Assembly (NCBI RefSeq): GCF_011742555.1
Contig: NZ_JAAQQR010000007.1
Span: 62,001 to 126,000 of the forward strand
DNA from: Luteibacter jiangsuensis
Lineage (GTDB): Bacteria > Pseudomonadota > Gammaproteobacteria > Xanthomonadales > Rhodanobacteraceae
Direction of reading: 5' to 3'
DNA: 64,000 bases
Under the pieces are notes generated by a model. It was not told where the DNA came from and did not search any database. It worked only from the letters and a program-made list of their open reading frames with translations. Position numbers and translations under genes: made by a program. Positions 52,529-61,571 of this stretch are shown one piece after another (position 1 is the stretch's first letter; each line of letters opens with the position of its first letter).

Positions 52529-53056
52529 TCAGGCAACCTGCAAGGACCGCTTGTAGCGGCGGTGGTGCAGCAGGATCCCTGCGTAATAGACCAGGTAATA
52601 GCCGACGGTGAGGCCGACGATCGCCATCGTCAGCGGGCTGTTGCCCGGCCCGGGCCCTTGGGCTACCGCCCCGCCCGCCATGGCCGGCGCCAGCATCAGG
52701 AAACGCCAGGCGAGGCGGCCGACCAGCAGCGCGGTCAGCGCACCGCCCATCCAGGCGTTGGGCACGTAGCAGTCCGCCCCGTCGCCACCCAGTTCGAACC
52801 GCGTGAGGCGCAGGCCGAGCAGCGCCGCCAGCGCGCCGCCGGCCAGCACGCCACCGAGGGCGCCCTCGGCAAGGCGGATGTCCTGCAGGCCGGACAGCAT
52901 CATCAGGCCTATGAGGACAGCGAAAATCGCCACGCGGGCCGTCATCCGCCGGGTACGGATGGGCTGCCGGCCGAAGCTGCCGCGTACCCGGCGATACACG
53001 GCGAAGGCGATCAACGGGGCGGCGAACACGAAGGAAAGGGCGGAAGGAGCCAGCAT
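52529..53056 (-). CDS. Integral membrane protein of unknown function
   Basis: The protein has 175 residues and about five transmembrane helices (2-20, 42-58, 66-84, 104-124, 142-163). The cytosolic loop YRRVRGSFGRQPIRTRRM is basic. It may belong to the CcdC/DUF1453-type small membrane proteins, but I am not sure. It converges on the P-II gene. Confidence 0.7.
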   Translation of the reverse strand: MLAPSALSFVFAAPLIAFAVYRRVRGSFGRQPIRTRRMTARVAIFAVLIGLMMLSGLQDIRLAEGALGGVLAGGALAALLGLRLTRFELGGDGADCYVPNAWMGGALTALLVGRLAWRFLMLAPAMAGGAVAQGPGPGNSPLTMAIVGLTVGYYLVYYAGILLHHRRYKRSLQVA

Positions 53057-53168
53057 GGCGAAACCTCTTGGGGTCGGTCGCTAGGAATGACTCAAGGTTA
53101 GCGACACGGCGCGCCTGTTCGAGGGGCGGTTGTGATCCATCGCGGGTGACGCCTGTCACCCGCCCCGT

Positions 53169-53906
53169 TCACGGCTTGGCCTTGCCCTGATTGGCTACCG
53201 CAGCCATCTTGGCCTCGATCTCGGCCTGGTCGCCCAGGTAGTAATGCTTCACCGGACGCAGCTCGGCATCGAACTCGTACACCAGCGGTATGCCGTTGGG
53301 GATGTTCAGCTCGGCGATGTCGTCGTCGGAGATGCCGTCGAAGAACTTGACCAGGGCGCGCATCGAATTGCCGTGGGCGGCCATCAGCACGTTGTTCCCC
53401 GCACGGATGGCCGGCGCCAGCACCTCGTGCCAGTACGGCAGCACGCGTTCCACGGTGTCCTTCAGGCATTCCGTCAGCGGCACGGCGATGCCTTTGTAGC
53501 GGTCGTCGTCCGCGAAGGCCTTCGCGCCCGGTTCGAGAGCCGGCGGCGGCGTGTCGTAGCTGCGGCGCCAGATGTGCACCTGCTCGTTGCCGTATTTCGC
53601 GGCAGTCTCGGCCTTGTTGAGGCCGGTCAGCGCGCCGTAGTGCCGCTCGTTGAGACGCCAGTCGGTCACCACCGGAATCCACATCAGGTCCATTTCGTCC
53701 TGCACGTGCCAGAGCGTGCGCACGGCGCGCTTCAGGTACGAGGTATGGGCCAGATCGAAGGTGAAGCCGGCGTCCTTCAGGAGGCGCCCGGCTTCGCGGG
53801 CCTCGGCCACGCCCTGTTCGCTGAGGTCGACATCGGCCCAGCCGCTGAAGCGATTTTCGAGGTTCCAGGCCGACTGGCCGTGGCGGATCATCACGAGCTT
53901 GTACAT
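53169..53906 (-). CDS. gpmA: 2,3-bisphosphoglycerate-dependent phosphoglycerate mutase
   Basis: The protein has 245 residues. The phospho-His motif is [51 protein letters not shown] and [19 protein letters not shown] (second catalytic His) complete the active site. It interconverts 3- and 2-phosphoglycerate in glycolysis. Confidence 0.96.
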   Translation of the reverse strand: MYKLVMIRHGQSAWNLENRFSGWADVDLSEQGVAEAREAGRLLKDAGFTFDLAHTSYLKRAVRTLWHVQDEMDLMWIPVVTDWRLNERHYGALTGLNKAETAAKYGNEQVHIWRRSYDTPPPALEPGAKAFADDDRYKGIAVPLTECLKDTVERVLPYWHEVLAPAIRAGNNVLMAAHGNSMRALVKFFDGISDDDIAELNIPNGIPLVYEFDAELRPVKHYYLGDQAEIEAKMAAVANQGKAKP

Positions 53907-54002
53907 GGCGGTAGACGCTGGCGAGGGAAAAGGGGATGGTGGGGTGTCCCGCCAGGTAAGGTCAACTTTGCGGCGTGAGTCGGCCGCCGTGGGCGGCCTG
54001 TA

Positions 54003-54096
54003 AGTCGCGGCCTGCGGCCGCTGCGAACCGTAAGGAGGCCCCCTTACGGTTCACAAGCGCCGCCAGGCGCGCTCCCAGCGGCCGCAGGCCGCGACT
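54003..54096. repeat. Nested inverted repeat (REP-like) between gpmA and a secreted-protein gene
   Basis: The outer arms are 21 bases and perfect (54003-54023 with 54076-54096; they start AGTCGCGGCC and end GGCCGCGACT). Inside, GAACCGTAAGG (54025-54035) and CCTTACGGTTC (54042-54052) form a second perfect 11-bp stem. The whole would fold into a two-tier hairpin. GAACCGTAAG links it to the heptamer array at 7488-7601. Confidence 0.75.
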
Positions 54097-54182
54097 CACT
54101 CAAATGCCCCTGCCGTCAGTCACGCTAAACCCATGCCGCTTTGGGTGCATCCTAGGGACTCAATCCACCGCGGAGTCCCGCA

Positions 54183-54836
54183 ATGCGTCGTACGCTCCTT
54201 TCTCTCTTTATCGCCTTCTCCGTCGCCGGCACGGCCGTCGCCCAGGAGGACGTCAGCAAGGTCAACGGCAGCGCCACGGTGGACGCCGGGCAGCGTGCCG
54301 GGGACGTGCACACCGTCAACGGCTCCGTGCGCGTCGGCGACCGCGCCGTCGTGCAGAAGGCCAGCACGGTGAACGGTTCGGTCGAGATCGGCGAAGGCGC
54401 CACGGCCACCGGCGTCAAGACGGTCAACGGCGCGGTCACCCTGAACGACAAGGCCCGTGTATCCGGCGATGTGGAAAACGTAAACGGCAGGGTGCGCCTC
54501 GACGAGGGTGCGGACGTCGGCGGGCACCTCCACAACGTCAACGGCGAAATCCAGCTGGAGCGCGCGCACGTGGGCGGCGGCATCGAAACCACCAACGCCG
54601 ACGTCACCATCGGCGAGGGCTCGAAGGTCGAGGGCGGCCTGCTCGTCAAGAAACCGGGCTGGGGCCTCTTCGGCAATCACAACGATCGCGTGCCGAAGAT
54701 CGTGATCGGCCCGCACGCCGTCGTGCAGGGCACGCTCACCTTCGAACGCGACGTGGAGCTCTACGTCAGCGATTCGGCCACGGTCGGCAAGATCGAAGGT
54801 GCCACGCCGAAGAAATTCTCCGGCGCGACGCCCTGA
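54183..54836 (+). CDS. Secreted repeat protein, beta-helix-like
   Basis: The protein has 217 residues with a signal peptide (RTLLSLFIAFSVAGTAVAQ). The body repeats a unit of about 20 residues built on xVNGSVxxxxxAxVxG (SKVNGSATVDAGQ, HTVNGSVRVGDRA, STVNGSVEIGEGA, KTVNGAVTLNDKA, ENVNGRVRLDEGA, HNVNGEIQLERAH). Such repeats suggest a parallel beta-helix like that of bactofilin or DUF4097 proteins. It is exported; function unknown. Confidence 0.75.
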   Translation: MRRTLLSLFIAFSVAGTAVAQEDVSKVNGSATVDAGQRAGDVHTVNGSVRVGDRAVVQKASTVNGSVEIGEGATATGVKTVNGAVTLNDKARVSGDVENVNGRVRLDEGADVGGHLHNVNGEIQLERAHVGGGIETTNADVTIGEGSKVEGGLLVKKPGWGLFGNHNDRVPKIVIGPHAVVQGTLTFERDVELYVSDSATVGKIEGATPKKFSGATP

Positions 54837-54842
54837 ACCCGG

Positions 54843-55778
<936 letters not shown>

Positions 55779-55823
55779 TTAGCAAGCACAACGAAGGGAT
55801 GCCCGCGACGAAGCGCTGCGCGC

Positions 55824-56534
55824 TCAGGAGATGCGCGTGGCCATGCGCCGGTTGCCGGTCAGGGCGGCCCAGCGCATGCCGGTGTCGATCCACATGAGGT
55901 AACCCGCCTCCATCAGCAGACGGGTGACGTAACGCCGGCCGAGCGGCAGATGCTCCTCGGCGGCGAGCGGCTCGGCGTCGAAGCCCAGGCGTCGGGCAAG
56001 GTAGAGGCAGCGGGCCAGATGGTAGCGGCTGGTCACCAGCCACACGGGCGGAAGCGCGTCGTCGCTGCGCTCCCGCAACAACTCGCGGGCGTGGCGCAGG
56101 TTTTCGAGGGAATCGACGGAAGCCTGCTCCAGTTGCAGCGGTACGGTTTCCGGCCACCCTTCGGCCTGCAGCCAGCGGCGCCCGGCCTCGGCCTCGCTGA
56201 TGGAGCCCCCGCTGTAGCCGCCAAGAACGAGCACGCGATCCGCGAAACCGGCGAAGGCATCGGCGCGTCCCCTGGCGAGCCTCCCGACGAAATCGGCCTC
56301 AGGCCGGTCGCTTACGAGGCGGCGGCCGAATATCAGCATGGCGCGCCGGCCGGCGGCACGCGCCGGTGCGCGCGCGGCGAGCCAGCACACGCGCCCCAGG
56401 TGCGCGGCATAGACCAGCCCGAGGCTCGCGGCGAACACCACGGCGGTGACGAAGGCCGCGACGAGGATGTCGCGATCGCTCAGGTAACGCCAGACACCAC
56501 GGCGGAGGATTTTCGGAGCGTGCAGACCGGACAT
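55824..56534 (-). CDS. DUF218/YdcF-like membrane protein
   Basis: The protein has 236 residues. One N-terminal transmembrane helix (about 25-47) is followed by a DUF218 domain: AMLIFGRRL, VLVLGGYSGGSISEAEAGRRWL, QASVDSLENLRHARELL (E-x-x-S-x-x-T/S-x-x-N type motif) and VTSRYHLARCLYLARRLGF. Members are linked to envelope polysaccharide or vitamin/antibiotic sensitivity. ATG 56534 has GAGGAT upstream. Confidence 0.8.
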   Translation of the reverse strand: MSGLHAPKILRRGVWRYLSDRDILVAAFVTAVVFAASLGLVYAAHLGRVCWLAARAPARAAGRRAMLIFGRRLVSDRPEADFVGRLARGRADAFAGFADRVLVLGGYSGGSISEAEAGRRWLQAEGWPETVPLQLEQASVDSLENLRHARELLRERSDDALPPVWLVTSRYHLARCLYLARRLGFDAEPLAAEEHLPLGRRYVTRLLMEAGYLMWIDTGMRWAALTGNRRMATRIS

Positions 56535-56632
56535 GGAAGCATCCTCGGGGGCGCAAGTATCGCCTGAACGCGTCGTGCGTGGCATTACGTCATTCACGAG
56601 ACGCTGCGGATCAAACAGGATAGGCTCGCCGC

Positions 56633-57835
56633 ATGCCCCATCTCATGACACCGTTAGCCATCAGCGCGTACACCGCCACCTCCGCCCTCGGCCGGGGCCT
56701 CCAAGCCCACGCCGACGCACTCGCCGCCTCGTGCGGCGGACTCGTTCCGAACGATTTCAGTACCGCGCCGCTCGACTGCTGGATCGGGCGCGTTGCCGGC
56801 GTGGAAGACGAGCCGCTTCCGCCCGAACTGGCGGAGTGGGATTGCCGCAACAACCGGCTTGCCTGGATCGCCCTGCGCCAGGATGGTTTCGCCGACGCGG
56901 TGCGGGCGGCGCGCGAGCGCTACGGATCGGCACGCATCGCGGTGCTGCTGGGCACGTCCACGGCCAGCATCGGCGCCACCGAGGAAGGTTATCGCCGGCT
57001 CGACCACGGCAACATGCCCGCGGACCTTCATCGCCCTGTGCTGCATACACCCCATTCGCTCGCGAGCTTCGTCGCGGCAGCCTTCGAACTCGACGGCCCG
57101 TGCCTCACGGTAGCCACCGCGTGCTCCTCCAGCGCCAAGGTGTTCGCGAACGCGGAACGCATGATCCGCCTCGGCCTCATCGACGCGGCGATCGTCGGCG
57201 GCACCGACAGCCTCTGCGACAGCGTGCTGTTCGGATTCAACTCCCTCGAACTCGTCTCGCCCGAGCCCTGCCGTCCCTTCGACGCCGGGCGCAGCGGCAT
57301 TTCGATCGGCGAGGCCGCGGGCTTCGCCATCCTCGAACGCATCGAGGCAGCGAAAGACGCCCCGCTGCTCATCGGCTACGGCGAAGCCAGCGACGCCCAC
57401 CACATGTCCACGCCCCACCCCGAAGGCCTCGGCGCGGAACTCGCGTTGCGCGACGCGCTGGCCCGTGCGGGCATCGAGCCGGGCGACGTCGACTACATCA
57501 ACCTGCACGGCACCGCCAGCCAGAAGAACGACGAAGTGGAAGCCGCGCTCGTCGCGCGCACTTTCCCCGCGACCACGCGAGCCAGCTCGACCAAGGGTTT
57601 CACCGGCCACACCCTGGGCGCGGCCGGCGTGCTGGAGGCTGCCATCACGCTGCTCGCCATGCGCGAACGCCAGGTGCCGGCCAACCTGGGCGCGACGACG
57701 CCCGACCCCCTCTGCGGTCCGCAGATGGCCTGGCGTCCGGAGCCCGCGGAGATCCGCATCGCCCTCAGCAACTCCTTCGGCTTCGGCGGCAACAACGCCT
57801 GCCTTGCTTTCGCCCGCGCGGAGCAACGCGCATGA
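56633..57835 (+). CDS. Beta-ketoacyl-ACP synthase of the aryl-polyene pigment locus
   Basis: The protein has 400 residues. The catalytic triad is Cys 164 (TACSSSAK), His 292 (NLHGTAS) and His 326 (KGFTGHTLGAAG), as in FabF-like ketosynthases. NSFGFGGNNACLAF is the C-terminal signature. With its neighbours it would extend the polyene chain of a xanthomonadin-like pigment. ATGA overlaps with the next gene. Confidence 0.9.
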   Translation: MPHLMTPLAISAYTATSALGRGLQAHADALAASCGGLVPNDFSTAPLDCWIGRVAGVEDEPLPPELAEWDCRNNRLAWIALRQDGFADAVRAARERYGSARIAVLLGTSTASIGATEEGYRRLDHGNMPADLHRPVLHTPHSLASFVAAAFELDGPCLTVATACSSSAKVFANAERMIRLGLIDAAIVGGTDSLCDSVLFGFNSLELVSPEPCRPFDAGRSGISIGEAAGFAILERIEAAKDAPLLIGYGEASDAHHMSTPHPEGLGAELALRDALARAGIEPGDVDYINLHGTASQKNDEVEAALVARTFPATTRASSTKGFTGHTLGAAGVLEAAITLLAMRERQVPANLGATTPDPLCGPQMAWRPEPAEIRIALSNSFGFGGNNACLAFARAEQRA

Positions 57836-58632
57836 GCCCCGCCCTGTCGGTCTGGATCGGCGGCATCGGTCTCTGGGCTCCCGGCGCCAGTGACTGGCAT
57901 GCGTTCCGCGACATCGCCGCCGCCGGCGCCGCCCCGGGCGAAAGCGCCCGCCCGCTGGCCGAGGTGCTACCGCCGAACGAGCGGCGCCGCGCACCGGAAA
58001 GCGTGCTGCTCGCAGCGGCGGTCGCCGGCCAGGCGGTGCGGATGAGCGGCCGGGACGCCGCCACGCTGCCGTGCGTGTTCGCCTCCGCGCACGGCGACCA
58101 GGTCATCACCGACTACATGTGCGAAACCCTGGCCACCGCACCGCGCGAACTGTCGCCGACGAAGTTCCACAACTCGGTGCACAACGCGCCCGCGGGTTAC
58201 TGGACGATCGCCACCGGATGCCACGCGGCGTCCAGCGCCGTATCCGGCGGCGAGGAAGCCTTCGGCGCCGGGCTGCTGGAGGCAGCGACGCTCGCCGTGG
58301 CCGACGATCGCGACGTGCTGCTCGCCAGCTACGACATCGCCGGCACCGGACCGCTGGGAAGCATGACGACCACCACCGGCCCGTTCGCCGTCGCGCTCGT
58401 TCTCTCGCCGCGCGCGGAAGGTGCCGCCGTTCGCCTCGACATCACCCCGGAGCGGGGCAACAGCGGCAGCGACCCGATGGGCGATGCCTGGCTGGACGGT
58501 CTCTCGGCAAGCAATCCCTCCGCCCGGGCCGTGCCGCTGATGCGTGCCCTGGCGCTGATGAAGCCGGCGGCCTTGCGCCTGCCCGCCGCGCGCGGCCTCG
58601 ACCTGCACATCGACATCGGAGTCGCCGCATGA
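57832..58632 (+). CDS. Ketosynthase-like partner (chain-length-factor-like), aryl-polyene locus
   Basis: The protein has 266 residues, shorter than a full ketosynthase. It resembles the N-terminal thiolase half (WIGGIGLWAPGASDWHAF, FASAHGDQVITDYMCETLA, TKFHNSVHNAPAGYWTIATGCHAASSAVSGGEEAFGAGL). One Cys (130) is present but the paired His motifs of a full enzyme are not. Such half-size proteins act with the ketosynthase in aryl-polyene clusters. It overlaps both neighbours by four bases. Confidence 0.85.
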   Translation: MSPALSVWIGGIGLWAPGASDWHAFRDIAAAGAAPGESARPLAEVLPPNERRRAPESVLLAAAVAGQAVRMSGRDAATLPCVFASAHGDQVITDYMCETLATAPRELSPTKFHNSVHNAPAGYWTIATGCHAASSAVSGGEEAFGAGLLEAATLAVADDRDVLLASYDIAGTGPLGSMTTTTGPFAVALVLSPRAEGAAVRLDITPERGNSGSDPMGDAWLDGLSASNPSARAVPLMRALALMKPAALRLPAARGLDLHIDIGVAA

Positions 58633-59402
58633 GCGCCGCCACGCCGCGCTATTGCGTCCTCATTCCCTGCCTCAACGAGGAGCGCGCCATCGGTCGCGTG
58701 GTCGGCGAAGCGCTTGCGCTTGGCCTGCCGGTGATCGTGGTGGACGACGGTTCCGACGACCGTACTCCAGACATCGTTGGCGCCATGCCCGTCACCCTGC
58801 TCCGCCACGAGACGCGCCGCGGCAAGGGCGAGGCCCTGCGCACGGGCTTCCGGGAGGTGCTCCGCATGGGATACGACGCCGTGGTGACCATGGATGGCGA
58901 CGGGCAGCATCTCGCCGCCGACATTCCCGCCATCGTCGCCGCCGGCGAACGCTATCCCGGCTCCATCGTGATCGGCGCGCGCCTGCTCGACCGCGAACAG
59001 CAGCCGAACGGCCGCCGCCGCGCCAACGCCGTCGCCGACTGGGGCATTTCCTGGGCCTGCGCCCTTCCCATCGCCGATACGCAGAGCGGGCAACGGCTGT
59101 ATCCGCGGGAAACCCTCGATCTGGCGGATATCCCCGCCGAGCATTTCGTCTTCGAAGCGGCCGTGTTGATCACGGCATGCCGGGAACGCGGCATCGGTGT
59201 CGTGTCGGTGCCCATCGCGTCGCGCTACCAGGGGGAGTTCCGGCTCAGCCACTTCAGCCCCGTGCGCGACGTGACGCGGATCACCCTCTATACGATCGGC
59301 AGGATCTTCCACTATGGGAACATCCTCGCCAGTTACCGGCGGTCGCGAGCGCGACCCACGATCGTGGAAGACCGCGCGGCGGCGGGCCTGGCCGTAAACT
59401 GA
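58629..59402 (+). CDS. Family 2 glycosyltransferase, aryl-polyene locus
   Basis: The protein has 257 residues. The GT2 fold is clear: CVLIPCLNEERAIGRVV, VIVVDDGSDDRTPDIV, GKGEALRTGF, VVTMDGDGQH (DxD) and GARLLDREQQPNGRRRANAVADWGISW. It resembles DPM1-like or undecaprenyl-phosphate transferases and may attach the sugar or phospholipid headgroup of the pigment. Confidence 0.88.
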   Translation: MSAATPRYCVLIPCLNEERAIGRVVGEALALGLPVIVVDDGSDDRTPDIVGAMPVTLLRHETRRGKGEALRTGFREVLRMGYDAVVTMDGDGQHLAADIPAIVAAGERYPGSIVIGARLLDREQQPNGRRRANAVADWGISWACALPIADTQSGQRLYPRETLDLADIPAEHFVFEAAVLITACRERGIGVVSVPIASRYQGEFRLSHFSPVRDVTRITLYTIGRIFHYGNILASYRRSRARPTIVEDRAAAGLAVN

Positions 59403-59428
59403 TCAGAAGCACACAAGGGGTGGAACCG

Positions 59429-61021
59429 ATGGATCGCAAGCCGCACGACGCCGTCATCCTTGGCGGAGGCCTGGCCGGCCTCACGCTCGCCATGCAGCTC
59501 AAGGGTGCCTACCCCGACATGGACATCGTCGTGCTCGAACGGCAGGTCCGGCCGCTGCCCGAGGCGGCACACAAGGTCGGCGAATCCACCGTCGAGATCG
59601 CCGCGCACTACTTCGGCGACACGCTCGGCCTCCTGCCACATCTGGAAGAGGCCCACATCCGCAAGTTCGGCTTCCGGTTCTTCTTTTCCGAAGGCTGCGA
59701 CCGGCTCGAAGACGTCACCGAGCTCGGCGTGAGTGCCGTACTGCCCACACCGAGCTACCAGATCGACCGCGGCATTCTCGAAAACTTCCTCGGCGACGAA
59801 GCTCGTCGCCGCGGTATCGATTTCCGCGAAGGCGTCACCGTGCGTGGATTCGACATCGGCAGCGACGACACACTGCATACCGTGCGTTTCGTCGACGGCG
59901 AAGGCGAAGCGAGCCTGCAGGCTCGCTGGCTGCTGGACGCATCCGGCCGCGCCGGCCTGATGCGCCGCAAGCTCGACCTCACGCGCGACAACGGCCACCG
60001 TGCCAACGCCGTGTGGTTCCGCATCGGCGAGCGCCTGGCGATCGACGACTGGTGCGACGACCCCGAATGGAAAGACCGCTGCCATCCGCCGGAACGCTGG
60101 CGGTCCACGAACCACCTCGTGGGTCCGGGCTACTGGGTCTGGCTGATTCCGCTGTCGTCCGGCGCGCATTCGGTCGGCATCGTGGCCGACGCGGAAATGC
60201 ACCCGCTGGAGGGCATGAAGACCTTCGACCTCGCGCTCGCATGGCTGGAAGAACACCAGCCCGTGGTCGCACGGCACGTGGCCAGCCAGCGTGAAAAGCT
60301 GCTCGACTTCGCTTTCTTCCGTAACTTCTCCTACGGCTGCGCCAGGATGTTCTCATCCGATCGCTGGGCACTTACCGGCGAAGCGGGCGCGTTCCTCGAT
60401 CCGTTCTACTCGCCGGGCAGCGATTTCATCGCCATCGCCAACACCTACATCACGCTGCTGGTCGGGCAGGACCGGCGCGGCGAGGCCGTGGCCCCCTATG
60501 CGCGCCACTACGAACGGATGTTCTTCTCGTTCTACGAAGGCACGCTGCGCATGTACCGCGGACAGTACAACCTGTTCGGCGATCCGGAAGTGCTGCCGGT
60601 GAAGGTGATCTGGGACTACGCCTACTACTGGGGCGTGCTCTGCCAGCTCGTGTTCCAGGAGCGCCTGGGCGACGCCGCCTTCGTCACGCGCATGGCGCCG
60701 GAGCTCGCGGAATCGGCCGAATTGAACACGACCATGCAGACGTTCTTCCAGCGCTGGCACGCGGTGTCCGAACGGCGGAACGGCCGGAACATGATGGACC
60801 AGCGCGATCTCACCTGGTTCGCCGACATGAACGCCACGCTACACGACAGCCTCAACGACGACACGCTTGCGCTTCGCCTGCGCGACAACGTGCGCATGAT
60901 GAAGGCGCTCGCGTCCAGCATCGTGGAACAGGCGGCAGCCGAGCACCCGTCGGTGGTCGAAGGCTACGAGCACCTTCTGCACGGCGAAGGGCGGCTGGAA
61001 CTGTTCGCCCGGGTGGCCTGA
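59429..61021 (+). CDS. Flavin-dependent halogenase, aryl-polyene (xanthomonadin-type) locus
   Basis: The protein has 530 residues. The FAD motif is GGGLAGLT (12-19), followed by HKVGEST (Lys 49 candidate active-site residue) and WVWLIP (238-243), the WxWxIP motif of flavin halogenases. GEAGAFLDPFYSPGSDFIAIAN binds FAD. Xanthomonadins are brominated aryl polyenes, so this enzyme probably halogenates the aryl ring. AAGGGG precedes ATG 59429. Confidence 0.88.
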   Translation: MDRKPHDAVILGGGLAGLTLAMQLKGAYPDMDIVVLERQVRPLPEAAHKVGESTVEIAAHYFGDTLGLLPHLEEAHIRKFGFRFFFSEGCDRLEDVTELGVSAVLPTPSYQIDRGILENFLGDEARRRGIDFREGVTVRGFDIGSDDTLHTVRFVDGEGEASLQARWLLDASGRAGLMRRKLDLTRDNGHRANAVWFRIGERLAIDDWCDDPEWKDRCHPPERWRSTNHLVGPGYWVWLIPLSSGAHSVGIVADAEMHPLEGMKTFDLALAWLEEHQPVVARHVASQREKLLDFAFFRNFSYGCARMFSSDRWALTGEAGAFLDPFYSPGSDFIAIANTYITLLVGQDRRGEAVAPYARHYERMFFSFYEGTLRMYRGQYNLFGDPEVLPVKVIWDYAYYWGVLCQLVFQERLGDAAFVTRMAPELAESAELNTTMQTFFQRWHAVSERRNGRNMMDQRDLTWFADMNATLHDSLNDDTLALRLRDNVRMMKALASSIVEQAAAEHPSVVEGYEHLLHGEGRLELFARVA

Positions 61022-61071
61022 GCGGGGGCGTCTCGTTCTGTGAGACGGCACCGGCGGAGAATGCCCCGGTC

Positions 61072-61131
61072 GGCCCGGAGGGGCCGGTCAGGCTCCTCAT
61101 CAGTCACCCTTTCCCTCTGCCCCTCCGGGCC
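61072..61131. terminator. Long hairpin at convergent ends of halogenase and dehydratase genes
   Basis: GGCCCGGAGGGG (61072-61083) and CCCCTCCGGGCC (61120-61131) are perfect 12-bp arms around a 36-base loop. A smaller stem (CGTCTC, 61029-61034, with GAGACG, 61042-61047) comes just before. No T run is present. It may limit read-through between the convergent operons. Confidence 0.45.
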
Positions 61132-61136
61132 GTCGA

Positions 61137-61571
61137 TCACATCTGCGGATGGATGACGGCCGCGCGGCCCGACGCGATCTCGAGCCCTTCGTGGCAAATG
61201 CGGAACACGTACTGGGCGCCGGCATCGTCGGCCAGCAGGCACTCGGCGTGGACATCCAGGGTGCCAGCGAGCGTGTCCACCCTCTCGACGGAAAGCTTCA
61301 CGCCGCGCAGGCTCACGAGCATGCCGGGGCGAGGTTCCGTGCGGCCTTCCGCCTGTCCGCGCAACGCACCGTGCACGGCCATGGCCTGTGCACCGTATTC
61401 GGCCAGGTGCACGGCATGCAGGCCGTGCTCGCCGCGCAGAGGATGCGACGCCAGTACATGGCTCGTGCTCACTGCGTGGATCGTCGAGGCGTCCCACGCC
61501 AACACGCCGTCGAGCAGGCACATGTCGCCCGCATGCGGAACGAGGTCAATGAAGTCGGTCTTGGCGAGCAT
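61137..61571 (-). CDS. 3-hydroxyacyl-ACP dehydratase-like hotdog protein, aryl-polyene locus
   Basis: The protein has 144 residues. DFIDLVPHAGDMCLLDGVLAWDASTIHAVSTSH with His 13 is the pattern of the dehydratase of aryl-polyene clusters (FabA/FabZ-like). HLAEYGAQAMAVHGAL continues the hotdog helix. It would remove water from the 3-hydroxyacyl-ACP during polyene extension. Its start overlaps the end of the MMPL gene by 26 bases. Confidence 0.87.
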   Translation of the reverse strand: MLAKTDFIDLVPHAGDMCLLDGVLAWDASTIHAVSTSHVLASHPLRGEHGLHAVHLAEYGAQAMAVHGALRGQAEGRTEPRPGMLVSLRGVKLSVERVDTLAGTLDVHAECLLADDAGAQYVFRICHEGLEIASGRAAVIHPQM

